Notes under the pieces: generated by a model
What the model was told of the DNA's origin: nothing
The model's database searches: none
Seen by the model: the letters and a program-made list of their open reading frames with translations, nothing else
Part shown: positions 22,111 to 29,615 of the stretch, piece after piece
Layout of the letters: each line of letters begins with the position of its first letter
How positions within the stretch are numbered: position 1 is the stretch's first letter
Translations under genes and position numbers: made by a program
DNA from: Nematostella vectensis
Lineage: Eukaryota; Cnidaria; Anthozoa; Actiniaria; Edwardsiidae
Reading direction: 5' to 3'
Length of the DNA stretch: 64,000 nucleotides
NCBI RefSeq assembly: GCF_932526225.1
Contig: NC_064044.1
Coordinates: forward strand, 16,061,453 to 16,125,452

Positions 22111-22302
22111 CTTGTGCCACCCATTCTCTAATCGCCCGTATCACAGCCGGCGGGACGAGTGTTTGGGTATGCCTGTGCCCCCCAGTCTCTAATCGCCCGT
22201 ATCGCGGGCCGCGGTGTCAGACAGGACGAGCGTTTGGGTATGCCTTGTGCCACCCAGTCTCTAATTGCCCGTACCGCGGGCTGCGATGTCAGACAGGACG
22301 AG
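22098..22302. repeat. Three tandem units of about 70 bp covering the polymerase start
   Basis: Three copies of GTTTGGGTA(T/C)...CAGTCTCTAAT(C/T)GCCCGTA begin at about 22098, 22160 and 22231. The polymerase ATG lies in the first unit, so the unit includes its 5' end. It separates the polymerase from the Cys-rich gene and may be a promoter duplication. Confidence 0.85.
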
Positions 22303-22599
22303 TGCAAACCATCCCCGAGCGCGCCTCTCGACGCCACGCATCCTCTGCCCTTCACGATTCGCTCCGCAGGGGCGGCACAACCGCGTCTCCAACTGAGTCC
22401 TTATGCCGCAGATCCTGCACGGCACGGGGAGGGGGCTGCCCTTACGGAGCCTTTGGAGGTGCACCTTGCAGTAGGTGTCCATGCAACTCTGGCCGCACGT
22501 GTTTGCGTGGCCGACCTTTAGCCACCCGCAATAATCTTTTCCGCACTTCATCCTTCGAACGTTCGGTATACCACAGGACAGACAGAGGTCTAATTGCAA
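22261..22599 (-). CDS. Small Cys-rich zinc-binding protein
   Basis: About 110 residues with paired cysteines at regular spacing: LCLSCG, MKCGKDYCGW, NTCGQSCMDTYCKVHLQRL, PCRICG and LCRPCG. The centre is basic (LRKGSPLPVPCR), the pattern of a DNA- or RNA-binding zinc protein. The frame is open further upstream (to beyond 22,620) but has no ATG near the N-terminus, so the start is lost or lies in an upstream exon. The C-terminal 25 residues run into the tandem repeat and may not be genuine. Similar small Cys-rich proteins recur in related elements as I remember them; function unknown. Confidence 0.55.
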   Translation of the reverse strand: MQLDLCLSCGIPNVRRMKCGKDYCGWLKVGHANTCGQSCMDTYCKVHLQRLRKGSPLPVPCRICGIRTQLETRLCRPCGANREGQRMRGVERRARGWFALVLSDIAARGTGN

Positions 22600-22639
22600 G
22601 TCCTTGGGGGTTCGAACTGCATTATTGGAAAAATATAGC

Positions 22640-23230
22640 CATGATACTTCATAACAGCTTTATTTATTAGAGTGCGAGTCAGAAAGTTCTTAAAAACGTA
22701 TGTCATGAAGTACCAAGCTCAATTATCCAAGATGGCGGCTCGACTCAAACACGAAATTAGATCTGAAGTGCTTGGCTGGAAACTTCCAGTAACAACCGAG
22801 GGGAAAGAGGAGGACGCCTTTGTAGACGGTGTTTTAAAGAGTTCGATCGCCTCTCTGAAACTGTATTTCGGAAACAGGAGGCTTCTGTGGCAAACAAGGA
22901 CTGCCATAAAATCGTAGACCTGTGGCCGGTGATCGAGCGTTCGATAAAAGATACATGATGGTATTTATCGCCGTATTCGTTCGAATCCCTAAATGGCATC
23001 GCCCTATTATTGCTGCTTTAGCAGAGAAATCCCGAGAGAAGTTCGAAGTCATGAAAACAAGCATAATTGAACGACCAAACTAGGGGATTGGGAGCAATTC
23101 AAGCACCGCTGCACAGGCTACGATTGAAATTACAGAAATGCGCAAGGCAGTGCATTTCTTTGATCAAATGAATGTGGAGAAAAATCGGAGCGAGCGATTC
23201 AACGCAGCCTCATTAGCACATTAAGGTAAA
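22640..23230 (+). other. Lower-GC junction between the two viral elements
   Basis: GC content drops here. A 70-residue frame starts at ATG 22705 (KYQAQLSKMAARLKHEIR, then EEDAFVDGVLKSSIASLKLY). A second coding-like stretch at about 23110-23222 reads TIEITEMRKAVHFFDQMNVE. Both look protein-like but match nothing I know. The block could be host DNA, a third decayed gene, or the end of either element. Confidence 0.4.
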
Positions 23231-23234
23231 CACC

Positions 23235-23924
23235 ATGGAAGGTATGGCGGATCGTTTACGGGCTATTTCGTGTGTTGTGAGTTCGATGGGGTTTCCGGTG
23301 GGCCCGACAACTCAAACGTGGCATGGTCCTCCCGACGCGTTGTGGCCCAAGGAGATCGGGTTCAGCTATGGATCGTTCCATAGTGAGCAAGGTGTAGAGG
23401 GACGGTTTTTCCGTTTTCCTCGTCCGTTTTCCCATCTGTCTCCCAGGAATCGTCGCATGGCTCGATGGTTGTCGCCGCGTTTGGGGTTGGAGTTCTCGAC
23501 GAGGAACCGTGCTCCAGGGGCGCGCCCTTTGCACGAAGTGTCCGACACGATTTTAGAGTGGTATGAGACCTACGGGAACGAGGGAACACTAGCGTGCGCA
23601 GATACGATGTCGGCATCGTTTGTGTAGCCGTTGGGGTTGCCGGCGGTGATGTTGGAATGGTACGGGTGCCCCTCGTATAGAACGTTATGCCAACGGTACC
23701 ACGCGGGAACCGTCGCGGATCCTGCAGGGTGGGACTCTGTCTGGGATTTGAGTGCGGTGATGTGCGGGATTCACGATGGGTCGTCTCGCATTTTTTGTCC
23801 ACGAGCCCAAGCGATGGTCTTCTACCGTTGGGTGATGCAGCGGCAGCGGGAGTGGTACGACCCCTCGAGTGATGAGAACACTCACGACGAAGAGAGTAAT
23901 GGGGAGGAAGAGGAAGAGGCGTGA
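23235..23924 (+). pseudogene. Unknown left-end protein of element 2, one in-frame TAG
   Basis: A frame beginning at ATG 23235 (MEGMADRLRAISCVVSSMGF) runs 130 residues to a TAG at 23625-23627 and continues in the same frame for about 97 more residues to 23924. The two halves share a style: LEWYETYGNEG before the stop and MLEWYGCPSYRTLCQRYH after it, with QREWY and an acidic Glu-rich tail at the end. An AATAAA follows at 23936. Trp/Tyr/Pro-rich, no domain recognised. It is the only plus-strand gene in the left part and converges with the minus-strand late genes. Confidence 0.5.
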
Positions 23925-23935
23925 CGCAAGGGTGG

Positions 23936-23953
23936 AATAAAGTGTGTTTTATT
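23936..23953. terminator. Opposed poly(A) signals of two convergent genes
   Basis: AATAAA on the plus strand at 23936-23941 and on the minus strand at 23948-23953, directly between the stop codons of the convergent genes (23924 and 23992). Confidence 0.7.
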
Positions 23954-23991
23954 AGGATTACAGTGTCTTGGTCTTAGTGTTGTTGTTGTTT

Positions 23992-24553
23992 CTAGTAACG
24001 GGACCATTTCTTGACTGCTTTCCGTGTGGGTTTCATCTTTTTTCGCCGTAGCGAGGCTAGAGAGTCGGCTAGGTCTGGCAGGGTTGAGGGTGGGGAGGGT
24101 CCCAAGTTGGGGTCCGCTTTGGCCTATCGCATGGGTTGCCGCTTCCCCGTCTTCTTGGTCAGTAAGGGGGTAAGGGGTCGGGGTCTCTTCCGAGGCGTCT
24201 CGAGGGGTGGGACGGGCAGGTCCAGGTCCGGTTCTGGCTCGGGAAGAGGTGTGGCAGCGGCGGTGGGTTGGGGTGGCGGTGCTGCTGTGGCGGCTCTCGA
24301 GGCTCCTGGGAGTTGTGCGAGGCGGCCCATGGCTCGGTACTCGTTGTATAGTTGGGCGTACCGTTGCATCCGGACGTCGGGAGGGAGGGTGCTGCGCCTG
24401 CTGGGCTCGCAGGCGTTGCTCCATAGCCACCATGATTTGGAGTTCGGGGGCTGCGGTCCACCGGCGTTCGGTGACGAGTCCCTGGACGATCTCCTCGGGC
24501 ACCAGGGCCATGCGACGCAAGGCGGGTGTGGGTGGGGTCTTGCGGGTGGGCAT
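23992..24553 (-). pseudogene. Conserved adintovirus-type 'LVPEE' structural protein, frameshift plus TAG
   Basis: Starts at ATG 24553 with a basic leader and ALRRMALVPEEIVQGLV, then helical sequence to about 24370. There the frame changes and continues with MQRYAQLYNEYRAMGRL, a Pro/Ala/Glu linker, and RKRPRPLTPLLTKKTGKRQP. A TAG at 24124-24126 interrupts it; the same frame continues to a strongly basic tail RRKKMKPTRKAVKKWSRY and stops at 23992. The combination of LVPEE, a Q-R-Y-helix and a basic tail is a family I recognise in Maverick/adintovirus elements, presumably a core or minor capsid protein. It is the last gene of the minus-strand late cluster. Confidence 0.55.
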
Positions 24554-24599
24554 GGTGGCGGCGCGAACTGAAGGGTTTGGGGGTGGGGTCTTTTCTTTT

Positions 24600-25208
24600 C
24601 TAGGCTGCGATCAACTTAGGCCTGGGGGTAGGTCTAGGTTTAGGTTTAGATTTGGCCCTAGGTGGTGGGGGGTGGGGCTCTTCGTCATCGTCATCGTCGA
24701 GGTCTTCAATGGGGGGAAGGCGTCGTCGTCGGGGCTGACGTGGGAGGGGTAGGTCGAGTTCCTTGATCAGCTCGCGACTACGGTGCTGGAGGCGTCGGGT
24801 GGGCGTGTTGGGGACCTTGTCTTGGGCGCTGTCGAGCATGTGTCCCACCACACATCCAGCGATCGGGAGAGCCACGTTTTTGGCGAGGGCTGGGAGGTAG
24901 CGTTTGTCCACGGCGGGGAGGAGGGTCGCGAGGGCGTTCCCTCCACGTTGTTGGAGGACCTTGCGGCGGCGGCGGCGGCTGGCAAATTTACGGGTGGCCA
25001 GGGTGTGGAGTTGGTTTCGGTGGGGGTACAGTTTCCGGTACATCCCACGGCTCAAGGGGATGTTTTGGTTGACGACATTGAGGGCCAGTTCGCTTAGGGT
25101 GTTGATTTGTTCGGGGGTAGCGTGGAGGACCAGTTTCTTGCGTGCCGCCGGGGAGGCTTTACCGAGGACCTGAAGAAAGGTGGCGTTGCGTCGTAGGCGT
25201 CCGGCCAT
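24600..25208 (-). CDS. Conserved basic core-type protein of adintovirus-like element
   Basis: 202 residues from ATG 25208. The N-terminal half is the conserved part: LGKASPAARKKLVLHATPEQ, SELALNVVNQNIPLSRG, YRKLYPHRNQLHTLA, then a basic run (ASRRRRRKVLQQRGG). A hydrophobic LALPIAGC-like stretch follows at about 120-135. The C-terminus is Arg/Pro-rich with an Asp run, ending in KSKPKPRPTPRPK. The 'LHATPEQ...SELALN...IPLS' signature recurs in Maverick/adintovirus late regions as I know them. A DNA-condensing core role, as for adenovirus VII/V, is inference from charge. The frame is intact and lies 12 bases after the preceding small gene. Confidence 0.68.
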   Translation of the reverse strand: MAGRLRRNATFLQVLGKASPAARKKLVLHATPEQINTLSELALNVVNQNIPLSRGMYRKLYPHRNQLHTLATRKFASRRRRRKVLQQRGGNALATLLPAVDKRYLPALAKNVALPIAGCVVGHMLDSAQDKVPNTPTRRLQHRSRELIKELDLPLPRQPRRRRLPPIEDLDDDDDEEPHPPPPRAKSKPKPRPTPRPKLIAA

Positions 25209-25220
25209 GGCGAGAAGCTC

Positions 25221-25397
25221 CTATTTTTTCCCTCGTATCTTATTAATCAGTGGGGGGAGGACGAGCGAGGCGGCAAGGGGGAGGAGGGCGCTGACGAGAC
25301 CTTTTCCACGTTGTTGGCGTCGTCGATGGCGTCGGGTGCGTTGTGGGCCCAGGACCGGTCCTGGACGTCTTTTGTAGATCCCTCTTGCGCGGCGCAT
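25221..25397 (-). CDS. 58-residue pX (mu)-like basic/hydrophobic peptide
   Basis: A short frame from ATG 25397 to TAG 25221. It begins MRRARGIYKRRPGPVLG, has an Arg cluster (RTRRHRRRQQR) and then one hydrophobic segment (GLVSALLPLAASLVLPPLIN) before a basic end. An Arg-rich head followed by a hydrophobic stretch is the layout of adenovirus pX/mu-like condensing peptides in this part of adintovirus genomes. It sits between the pVI-like frame and the conserved basic protein, on the same strand. Confidence 0.58.
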   Translation of the reverse strand: MRRARGIYKRRPGPVLGPQRTRRHRRRQQRGKGLVSALLPLAASLVLPPLINKIRGKK

Positions 25398-25927
25398 GAT
25401 GGACGAATGGTGGGCTGCGGGGCGGGGCTCAGATCTTCATAAAAAATGTCCTTCAAGAAGGGGAGGAGGCTCGTGAGGAACCCTCGTCCCACTTGGGGGG
25501 ACCCTGTCCCAAAGAAGGGGGGTGGGTTGTTCCAGGGGTGACGGGCGGCTAGCCCCCCACCCCATTGGTAGGGCCGTGGGGTTGGGTTCGAGAACCCCAC
25601 CTCGGCGGCGTGGAGGGCTGTGTCGAGGTCGTAGGTTCCTCCCCCGCGCTGGCTTCGTTCTCGGAGGAAGGGGGGCCCGGTCCCGACAAAGTACCCCTGG
25701 CCTTTGTGCTGGGTCGGGTAGACGGTTTGGGAACGCCAGTTCCGGCCCAGTTGCTCGAGGCGGATGTCTGGGACGAGGGGGAGGCCCCTACCCCGTTGTT
25801 GGGTGCTGACGGTATGGGTGGTGGTCTCCGTGATGGGGCCCCGGCGCTTGGTAGACGTCTTGGACCGCGTGGTGGTCCGCGTGGTGCGTTGTTTTCCTTT
25901 TCCTCCCCCTCGGGCGAGGTGAGTGTA
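25247..25927 (-). pseudogene. pVI-like membrane-lytic protein, start lost and end out of frame
   Basis: An open frame begins right after the TAG at 25928-25930, without an ATG. It has a Lys/Arg/Thr-rich start (KGKQRTTRTTTRSKTSTKRR), DLDTALHAAEVGFSNPTPRP, and PQVGRGFLTSLLPFLKD, a Gly-Arg-Gly followed by an amphipathic helix as in pVI-like proteins. After about 25,440 the frame overlaps the pX-like gene and loses coding character, so a frameshift there is likely. In adenoviruses pVI links hexon to the interior and disrupts membranes. The preceding 46-residue frame is in phase with this one, separated only by that TAG. Confidence 0.5.
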
Positions 25928-26618
25928 CTATTTCAGTTTCTTTCGCACCCGTTTGTTCCGTCGGGCTTGGGCGTTGGAGGGGTTGGCGTCGGCCCCCACG
26001 AGACGATGGAGGGGGGTTATTTTCCATCCTCGGGGCCGCGTTTCGTCCACGGTGATGGTGGAAGCCATGGTCTGGGCTGGGCTGTGGCTCTGGGGTAACT
26101 GGGGGTGTGGGGAGGGTCCGGCTTCGTTTTATCGTTTTTACGTTTCCCACGCGTTCCTCAGGGGTGAGGTCCTCCTTCTTACAGTAGACCCGAGTGGGAC
26201 GGTGAGGGAGCACGTGGGTGCGGAGCCTGCAGCGGTTGGGGGTGCTGGGGTGGAAATGGAAGTAGAGGTAGCCCCAGGGATCGTGGGTGGCGTGCTCGAA
26301 GGCTTCCATGACCTGGGGGACGCGTCCCGGGAAGGCTTGCATGTGGAGCTGGCGTACGGCCAGTTGGTCCCGAGGGTTTCCGAAACAGAAGGCGCCGTGG
26401 GTGTTGCGGCTGAGCGTGCGCATGTCCTTTTTTTGTTGGAAGAGGTTCTGGGTGATCAAGATCACCGTGATGTCGTGATGGTGGGACTCGCGGGTGAACA
26501 GGCTCTTGAGGCGAGGAGCATCCTCCATCCGATCGTCGATGACCAAAAGTCCCGGGGTGTTCGTTCGTCTTCCATCGTCGGGAGTAAATGCGGGAGGGGG
26601 ATGGGGGCGGGGCTTTTT
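25788..26618 (-). pseudogene. Packaging ATPase of element 2, Walker A half deleted
   Basis: The frame opens after a TAA at about 26620 and contains TPGLLVIDDRMEDAPRL (Walker B, hhhDD), HHHDITVILITQNLFQQKKD (sensor), RNTHGAFCFGNPRDQLAV and WGYLYFHFHPSTPNRCRLR. This is the C-terminal half of an FtsK/HerA-type motor. No Walker A is present in this frame or near it, so the 5' half is deleted. After about 26,090 the frame becomes Pro/Arg/His-rich and overlaps the next small gene in another frame, which suggests a late frameshift. It follows the protease gene, the usual order in this virus group. Confidence 0.7.
25928..26068 (-). CDS. 46-residue basic frame between ATPase and pVI-like gene
   Basis: ATG 26068 to TAG 25928: begins MASTITVDETRPRGWKI and ends in ARRNKRVRKKLK. 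It overlaps the degraded 3' part of the ATPase frame. It is in phase with the pVI-like frame downstream, so it may be that protein's true N-terminus cut off by a nonsense codon, or a separate small core peptide. Confidence 0.4.
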   Translation of the reverse strand: MASTITVDETRPRGWKITPLHRLVGADANPSNAQARRNKRVRKKLK

Positions 26619-26659
26619 TTAAAAAAGTGAAGAAACCAGACACTCTTGGATCCCTGTGT

Positions 26660-26665
26660 TTTATT
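26660..26665 (-). terminator. Poly(A) signal after the protease gene
   Basis: AATAAA on the minus strand, 27 bases downstream of the protease stop at 26692. It suggests the hexon-protease pair has its own 3' end before the ATPase fragment. Confidence 0.5.
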
Positions 26666-26691
26666 GGTTTTCTCTCTCTTAGGAACAAGCA

Positions 26692-27207
26692 TTACATAGG
26701 CATTGAGGGCGTTGACCCTTGTTGGCAGGTGCTCCGGGGACACGTCTGGTTAGGACAGGTTTGAGCAGCCAGCTGGACCATCAGGTCGTTGGCTTTGGGG
26801 TCTGTGGTGTAGTGGGCGTAGAGCACGGTGTCTTGGGGGATATCTCGGGCTCGGTGACGTAAGTAGAAGAGACAATGCTGGCCACAGACGTCGGAGGTTG
26901 GGGATTGAAGGCTCTGGGGGTTGAAGGTAACGGCGTCCCGGAGGCGGCACGCGGCGGCCAAGTGGGGACCATAGATATGGGGTGGGTACCCATAACTGTC
27001 GAACCATTCGCAGGTGTCTTGGATGAAGAAGAGGGCCACCCAATGCTGACCAGGTCGGGTGCTGGGGTCCGTGTTGGCGATGTAAGCGGACGGGGTGGGA
27101 ACGTGGTGTGGGTGTTGGGGCAGACGGTCGGCGGGACGGACGCCTTGAAACAGGTGCGCGAGGGCCTCGTCGGCCAGGGCTTTTTCGTTCAGGTCTTGGG
27201 TGTTCAT
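26692..27207 (-). CDS. Adenain-type maturation cysteine protease
   Basis: 171 residues from ATG 27207. The catalytic layout of the adenovirus protease family (C5) is visible: His55 in RPGQHWVALFF, Asp70 in EWFDSYGYPP, the oxyanion Gln in NPQSLQSPTSDVCGQ and Cys112 in DVCGQHCLFYL. The C-terminus is Cys/Gln-rich. In the virus it cleaves capsid and core precursors during maturation. Its ATG overlaps the stop of the hexon-end frame by four bases (ATGA), indicating linked genes. The frame appears intact, with all key residues present, in contrast to its neighbours. Confidence 0.85.
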   Translation of the reverse strand: MNTQDLNEKALADEALAHLFQGVRPADRLPQHPHHVPTPSAYIANTDPSTRPGQHWVALFFIQDTCEWFDSYGYPPHIYGPHLAAACRLRDAVTFNPQSLQSPTSDVCGQHCLFYLRHRARDIPQDTVLYAHYTTDPKANDLMVQLAAQTCPNQTCPRSTCQQGSTPSMPM

Positions 27208-28561
27208 GGGATGTCGTACACCAGCTGCCTTTGGGCGTCGACATGGACGATCCGCTCGAGCTCACCACCAATGAGTGCGGTGTACGCCTTGGTCGTGGCT
27301 TGTGTGAAGTCGACGTAGATGTCGACGATGCCATTATGCTGTGGGTGAGCGAACCCCGAGGCCGCGTTGCCCGCAGGGGTCAGGTCAAACACCATGACGC
27401 CGTAACCATTGGCGAACTCCTTGCGGGTGCTGGACACCAATCCCATCGATTGGTTGACCGTTCCAGCGATTGCCCCCATGGTGTTGTAGTAGAGGTCAGA
27501 ACTCCACCCGTCGGTCATCTTGTACTGGGGAGCGGGCATCTCGATACCGTCCACGACCACCTTGACCGCGCTGAGCATGTTGATTGGGAAGTGAAACGGT
27601 TTGTGGCGGTAGCTCCCGTTGTACCCCTCGCTGTCCACAAAGGCGATGAAGATGCGGTTGGGACGGTCTCCCACAAACACGTCTTGCAACTTGGTGGAGC
27701 GTAGTCCCTGGGGGACCTCTCGGGTCTTGATGATCAGGGTACGGACAGGGAACTTGACGGTCTCGGGGGCGGCGCACACGGAGCACTTGTACTCTCCACA
27801 AACATGCTCTCCTTCCTTCCGATCTAACATATCGACGCGTTTATCACACCTCTCGCACTTGTGGTACCGTTGGCAATACGACCAAGAGTCCTGGGGCTCA
27901 CCACCACCACCACGCTTCTTGGCTCCTCGAGGTTTGACACGTCGGTGGTTCTCGAAACATGTCTGTGTGCGAAAGTACCGGTGACACTCGTCACAATACT
28001 GCCACTCCCAACGATGGTCTTGTTCGGCGGGTGGCACCAAGGGGGAACACTCTTGCTCACCGCACCCATAGCACAGGTTGTTACACTTGTGATTTCTTCG
28101 ATCGTACCTCTTTTGACAGCTCGTACAATAATAACACCGACCAAGCATCCCTGGCATGCTATTGATATAATCGAAATGGTCCTTGGCGTAGTAGAGGTAG
28201 AGCCGGTACTCGGGAGCAGGTAAGTTTCCAGAATAGATCACCGTGTTTGCGTGTTCCCTCGACACCACGTTAAGCTCGAAGCCACGTTCACCCAGATAGC
28301 GCTGAAATTGCTGGATCTTGGGAAGACCACACGGAGCCTCGGGGACTCCCGCATCGCGGTGCAATGCTCGAACGCGCTCCGTTGCAAGGGAAGTCTAGCG
28401 CCACCATCTTTTGGGTTGTTGAACTTGACATAGTCAGGATCCTTAGTGAGATGAGCCATTCCGATCACGAGTGCTCGAGCCGCGCACAGTTCGCCGTGAT
28501 TCCTAACGCGCGTGATGCTCTTTTTTCCCTTAAGCCAAGTCTCCAAATCTCCCGTATCCAA
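27204..28561 (-). pseudogene. Chimera: polymerase N-terminus joined in frame to hexon C-terminus
   Basis: From about 28561 a frame without ATG shows KSITRVRNHGELCAARALVI and KDPDYVKFNNPKDGGARLP, the N-terminal signature of Maverick/adintovirus protein-primed polymerases. Near 28,370 it shifts into the main frame (28364-27204, 386 residues): LPKIQQFQRYLGERGFELNV, MPGMLGRCYYCTSCQKRY and a Cys/His zinc-binding region up to about residue 195. From about residue 200 the protein becomes hexon: VGDRPNRIFIAFVDSEGYNG, PFHFPINMLSAVKVVVDGIE, FANGYGVMVFDLTP and VHVDAQRQLVYDIP. Exonuclease, palm and most of the capsid are absent. The join is in frame, at about 27,770. A large deletion is the simple explanation. 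Confidence 0.75.
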
Positions 28562-28583
28562 GGTAGAGTGAAAATGCCACCTC

Positions 28584-28590
28584 TTTTATA
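28584..28590 (-). promoter_or_regulatory. TATA box toward the polymerase frame
   Basis: TATAAAA on the minus strand within TCTATAAAAG, the same ten bases as the plus-strand box at 29111-29120. It is 25 bases before the open polymerase frame, so transcripts would begin inside that frame; the first in-frame ATG is about 100 bases further on. Confidence 0.55.
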
Positions 28591-28679
28591 GAACTCCTAT
28601 CCAATCAAAAAGCTTGAATTCTAGTAAGCTAAAAATACTTTTTTCTAAAAAATAAACCAATCATTTTCCATTTTCAACC

Positions 28680-29100
28680 TTTTTTCTACCCTCTAATTGG
28701 ACAAATAAAAATACTTAACCCAATCAGGGGCGTTCCTGATGATCTCATCGATACACAGGGTTCCCGTGTCCATTATTTTTATTTTTTTTAAAACACTCTA
28801 TACTGTTTATAATAACATTTATGACAAAAAGCAAAAAAGAAAGGGGAAGGGTGGGTAAAAAAATACGCCATAACATCATCGGTATGACGTCTTCCGATAC
28901 ACAGGGTTACCGTGACTATCATTAAAAAAAACACATTTAACCCTTAACAAAAAAAAGCAAAAAGAGAGGGGAAGGGAGGGTATAAAAATAAGCCATGACA
29001 TCATCGGTATGACGTCTTCCGTTTTCCTAGCCTCTGATTGGTCAATACAACCCTTAGCCAATCAGAAGCGTTCCCGACGATATCATCGACACACGTGACC
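28680..29100. promoter_or_regulatory. Repeated bidirectional control region with CRE-like and CCAAT motifs
   Basis: Direct repeats are arranged A-B-B-A. B is a 146-bp unit starting GATACACAGGGTT at 28750 and 28896 and ending TATGACGTCTTCCG (CRE/ATF-like TGACGTC). A is a CCAATCAG-containing segment at about 28680-28760 and again at 29022-29100 (GCGTTCC..GA..ATCATCGA.ACAC). It lies between the divergent polymerase and RING genes. It could act as enhancer and replication origin. Confidence 0.65.
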
Positions 29101-29112
29101 TACTTGAAGGTC

Positions 29113-29119
29113 TATAAAA
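29113..29119 (+). promoter_or_regulatory. TATA box of the RING gene
   Basis: TATAAAA in TCTATAAAAG, about 85 bases before the first zinc-ligand cysteine codon of the RING frame. Confidence 0.6.
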
Positions 29120-29198
29120 GACGACGACGAGCCGGGACCACTTCACAGTCAGACCAAGACTCAAAAACTACATACCAGTAATAAAAAATAATAAATAA

Positions 29199-29543
29199 AA
29201 AATTGAATGCATAATTTGTAAAGAGGAGGAAGAAGTGATGGAGTTGATTAATTGCTGTAAGCAAACTATACACCACCGGTGCCTAGGGGATTGGTATAGG
29301 GTACAAGAATACAGAGGACTACAACCCACGTGCCCCCATTGCAGAAGATGAAGAGCTCAACAACAACAAACTAGAGTACTGCCCACACCCCCAGTGATCG
29401 TAATTAGCGACGATGACGATGATGTTGGCCCTGTAATAAACTACAGAGATGGATGGGGGATAGAGGACTGGATGGTGGCACCCCCACACCCGGATACAGG
29501 GAGCATAGACTTTAGTACTGGGCAAAGGAGAAGTAGAAGATAA
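29199..29543 (+). pseudogene. RING-like zinc protein with SUMO-interacting motif, one in-frame TGA
   Basis: The frame begins after a TAA at 29196 without an ATG, so the start is lost or in an upstream exon. A compact C4HC3/RING-like array follows: ECIIC, then NCCKQTIHHRCLGDW and TCPHCRR. A TGA at 29349-29351 comes right after the last ligands. The same frame then continues past a Gln run into PPVIVISDDDDDVGP, a classic hydrophobic-plus-acidic SIM, and ends at 29543 with FSTGQRRSRR. RING plus SIM is the layout of SUMO-targeted ubiquitin ligases. A role against SUMO-dependent host defence, as proposed for herpesvirus ICP0-like proteins, is inference. It is driven by the TATA box at 29113 and has an AATAAA at 29605. 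Confidence 0.62.
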
Positions 29544-29568
29544 AGGGACACTTTTTTTAAAGAACATT

Positions 29569-29610
29569 TTTATTTAAAACATATTGTAAAAAATATAAAT
29601 GGTTAATAAA
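29569..29610. terminator. Opposed poly(A) signals between RING and GRF genes
   Basis: AATAAA on minus at 29569-29574 and on plus at 29605-29610, between the convergent stop codons at 29543 and 29616; each signal lies just beyond its gene. Confidence 0.65.
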
Positions 29611-29615
29611 ACGTT

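Larger units (their letters stand above)
12730..22610. mobile_element. Endogenous Polinton-like virus (element 1)
   Basis: About 10 kb of compact, GC-rich coding DNA with little intergenic space. Gene order: minus glycine-zipper protein, minus minor capsid, plus 515-residue membrane-tailed protein, minus coiled-coil membrane protein, plus major capsid, plus packaging ATPase, plus unknown protein, minus polymerase-helicase, minus Cys-rich protein. Capsid, ATPase and replication genes together define a small dsDNA virus of the Polinton-like/virophage type. I see no integrase or adenain-type protease here. Most genes carry frameshifts or stops, so the copy is inactive. Boundaries are set by composition and gene edges, not by a target-site duplication. 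Confidence 0.8.

Noticed and set aside
22600-22625. GGGTTCGAACTGC, resembling a tRNA T-arm/B-box
   Set aside because: No acceptor stem, anticodon arm or A-box at the right distance; probably chance.
24011-27704. Long plus-strand frames opposite the element-2 late genes
   Set aside because: GC-rich antisense shadows; the minus strand carries the protease, ATPase, hexon and core-protein signatures.
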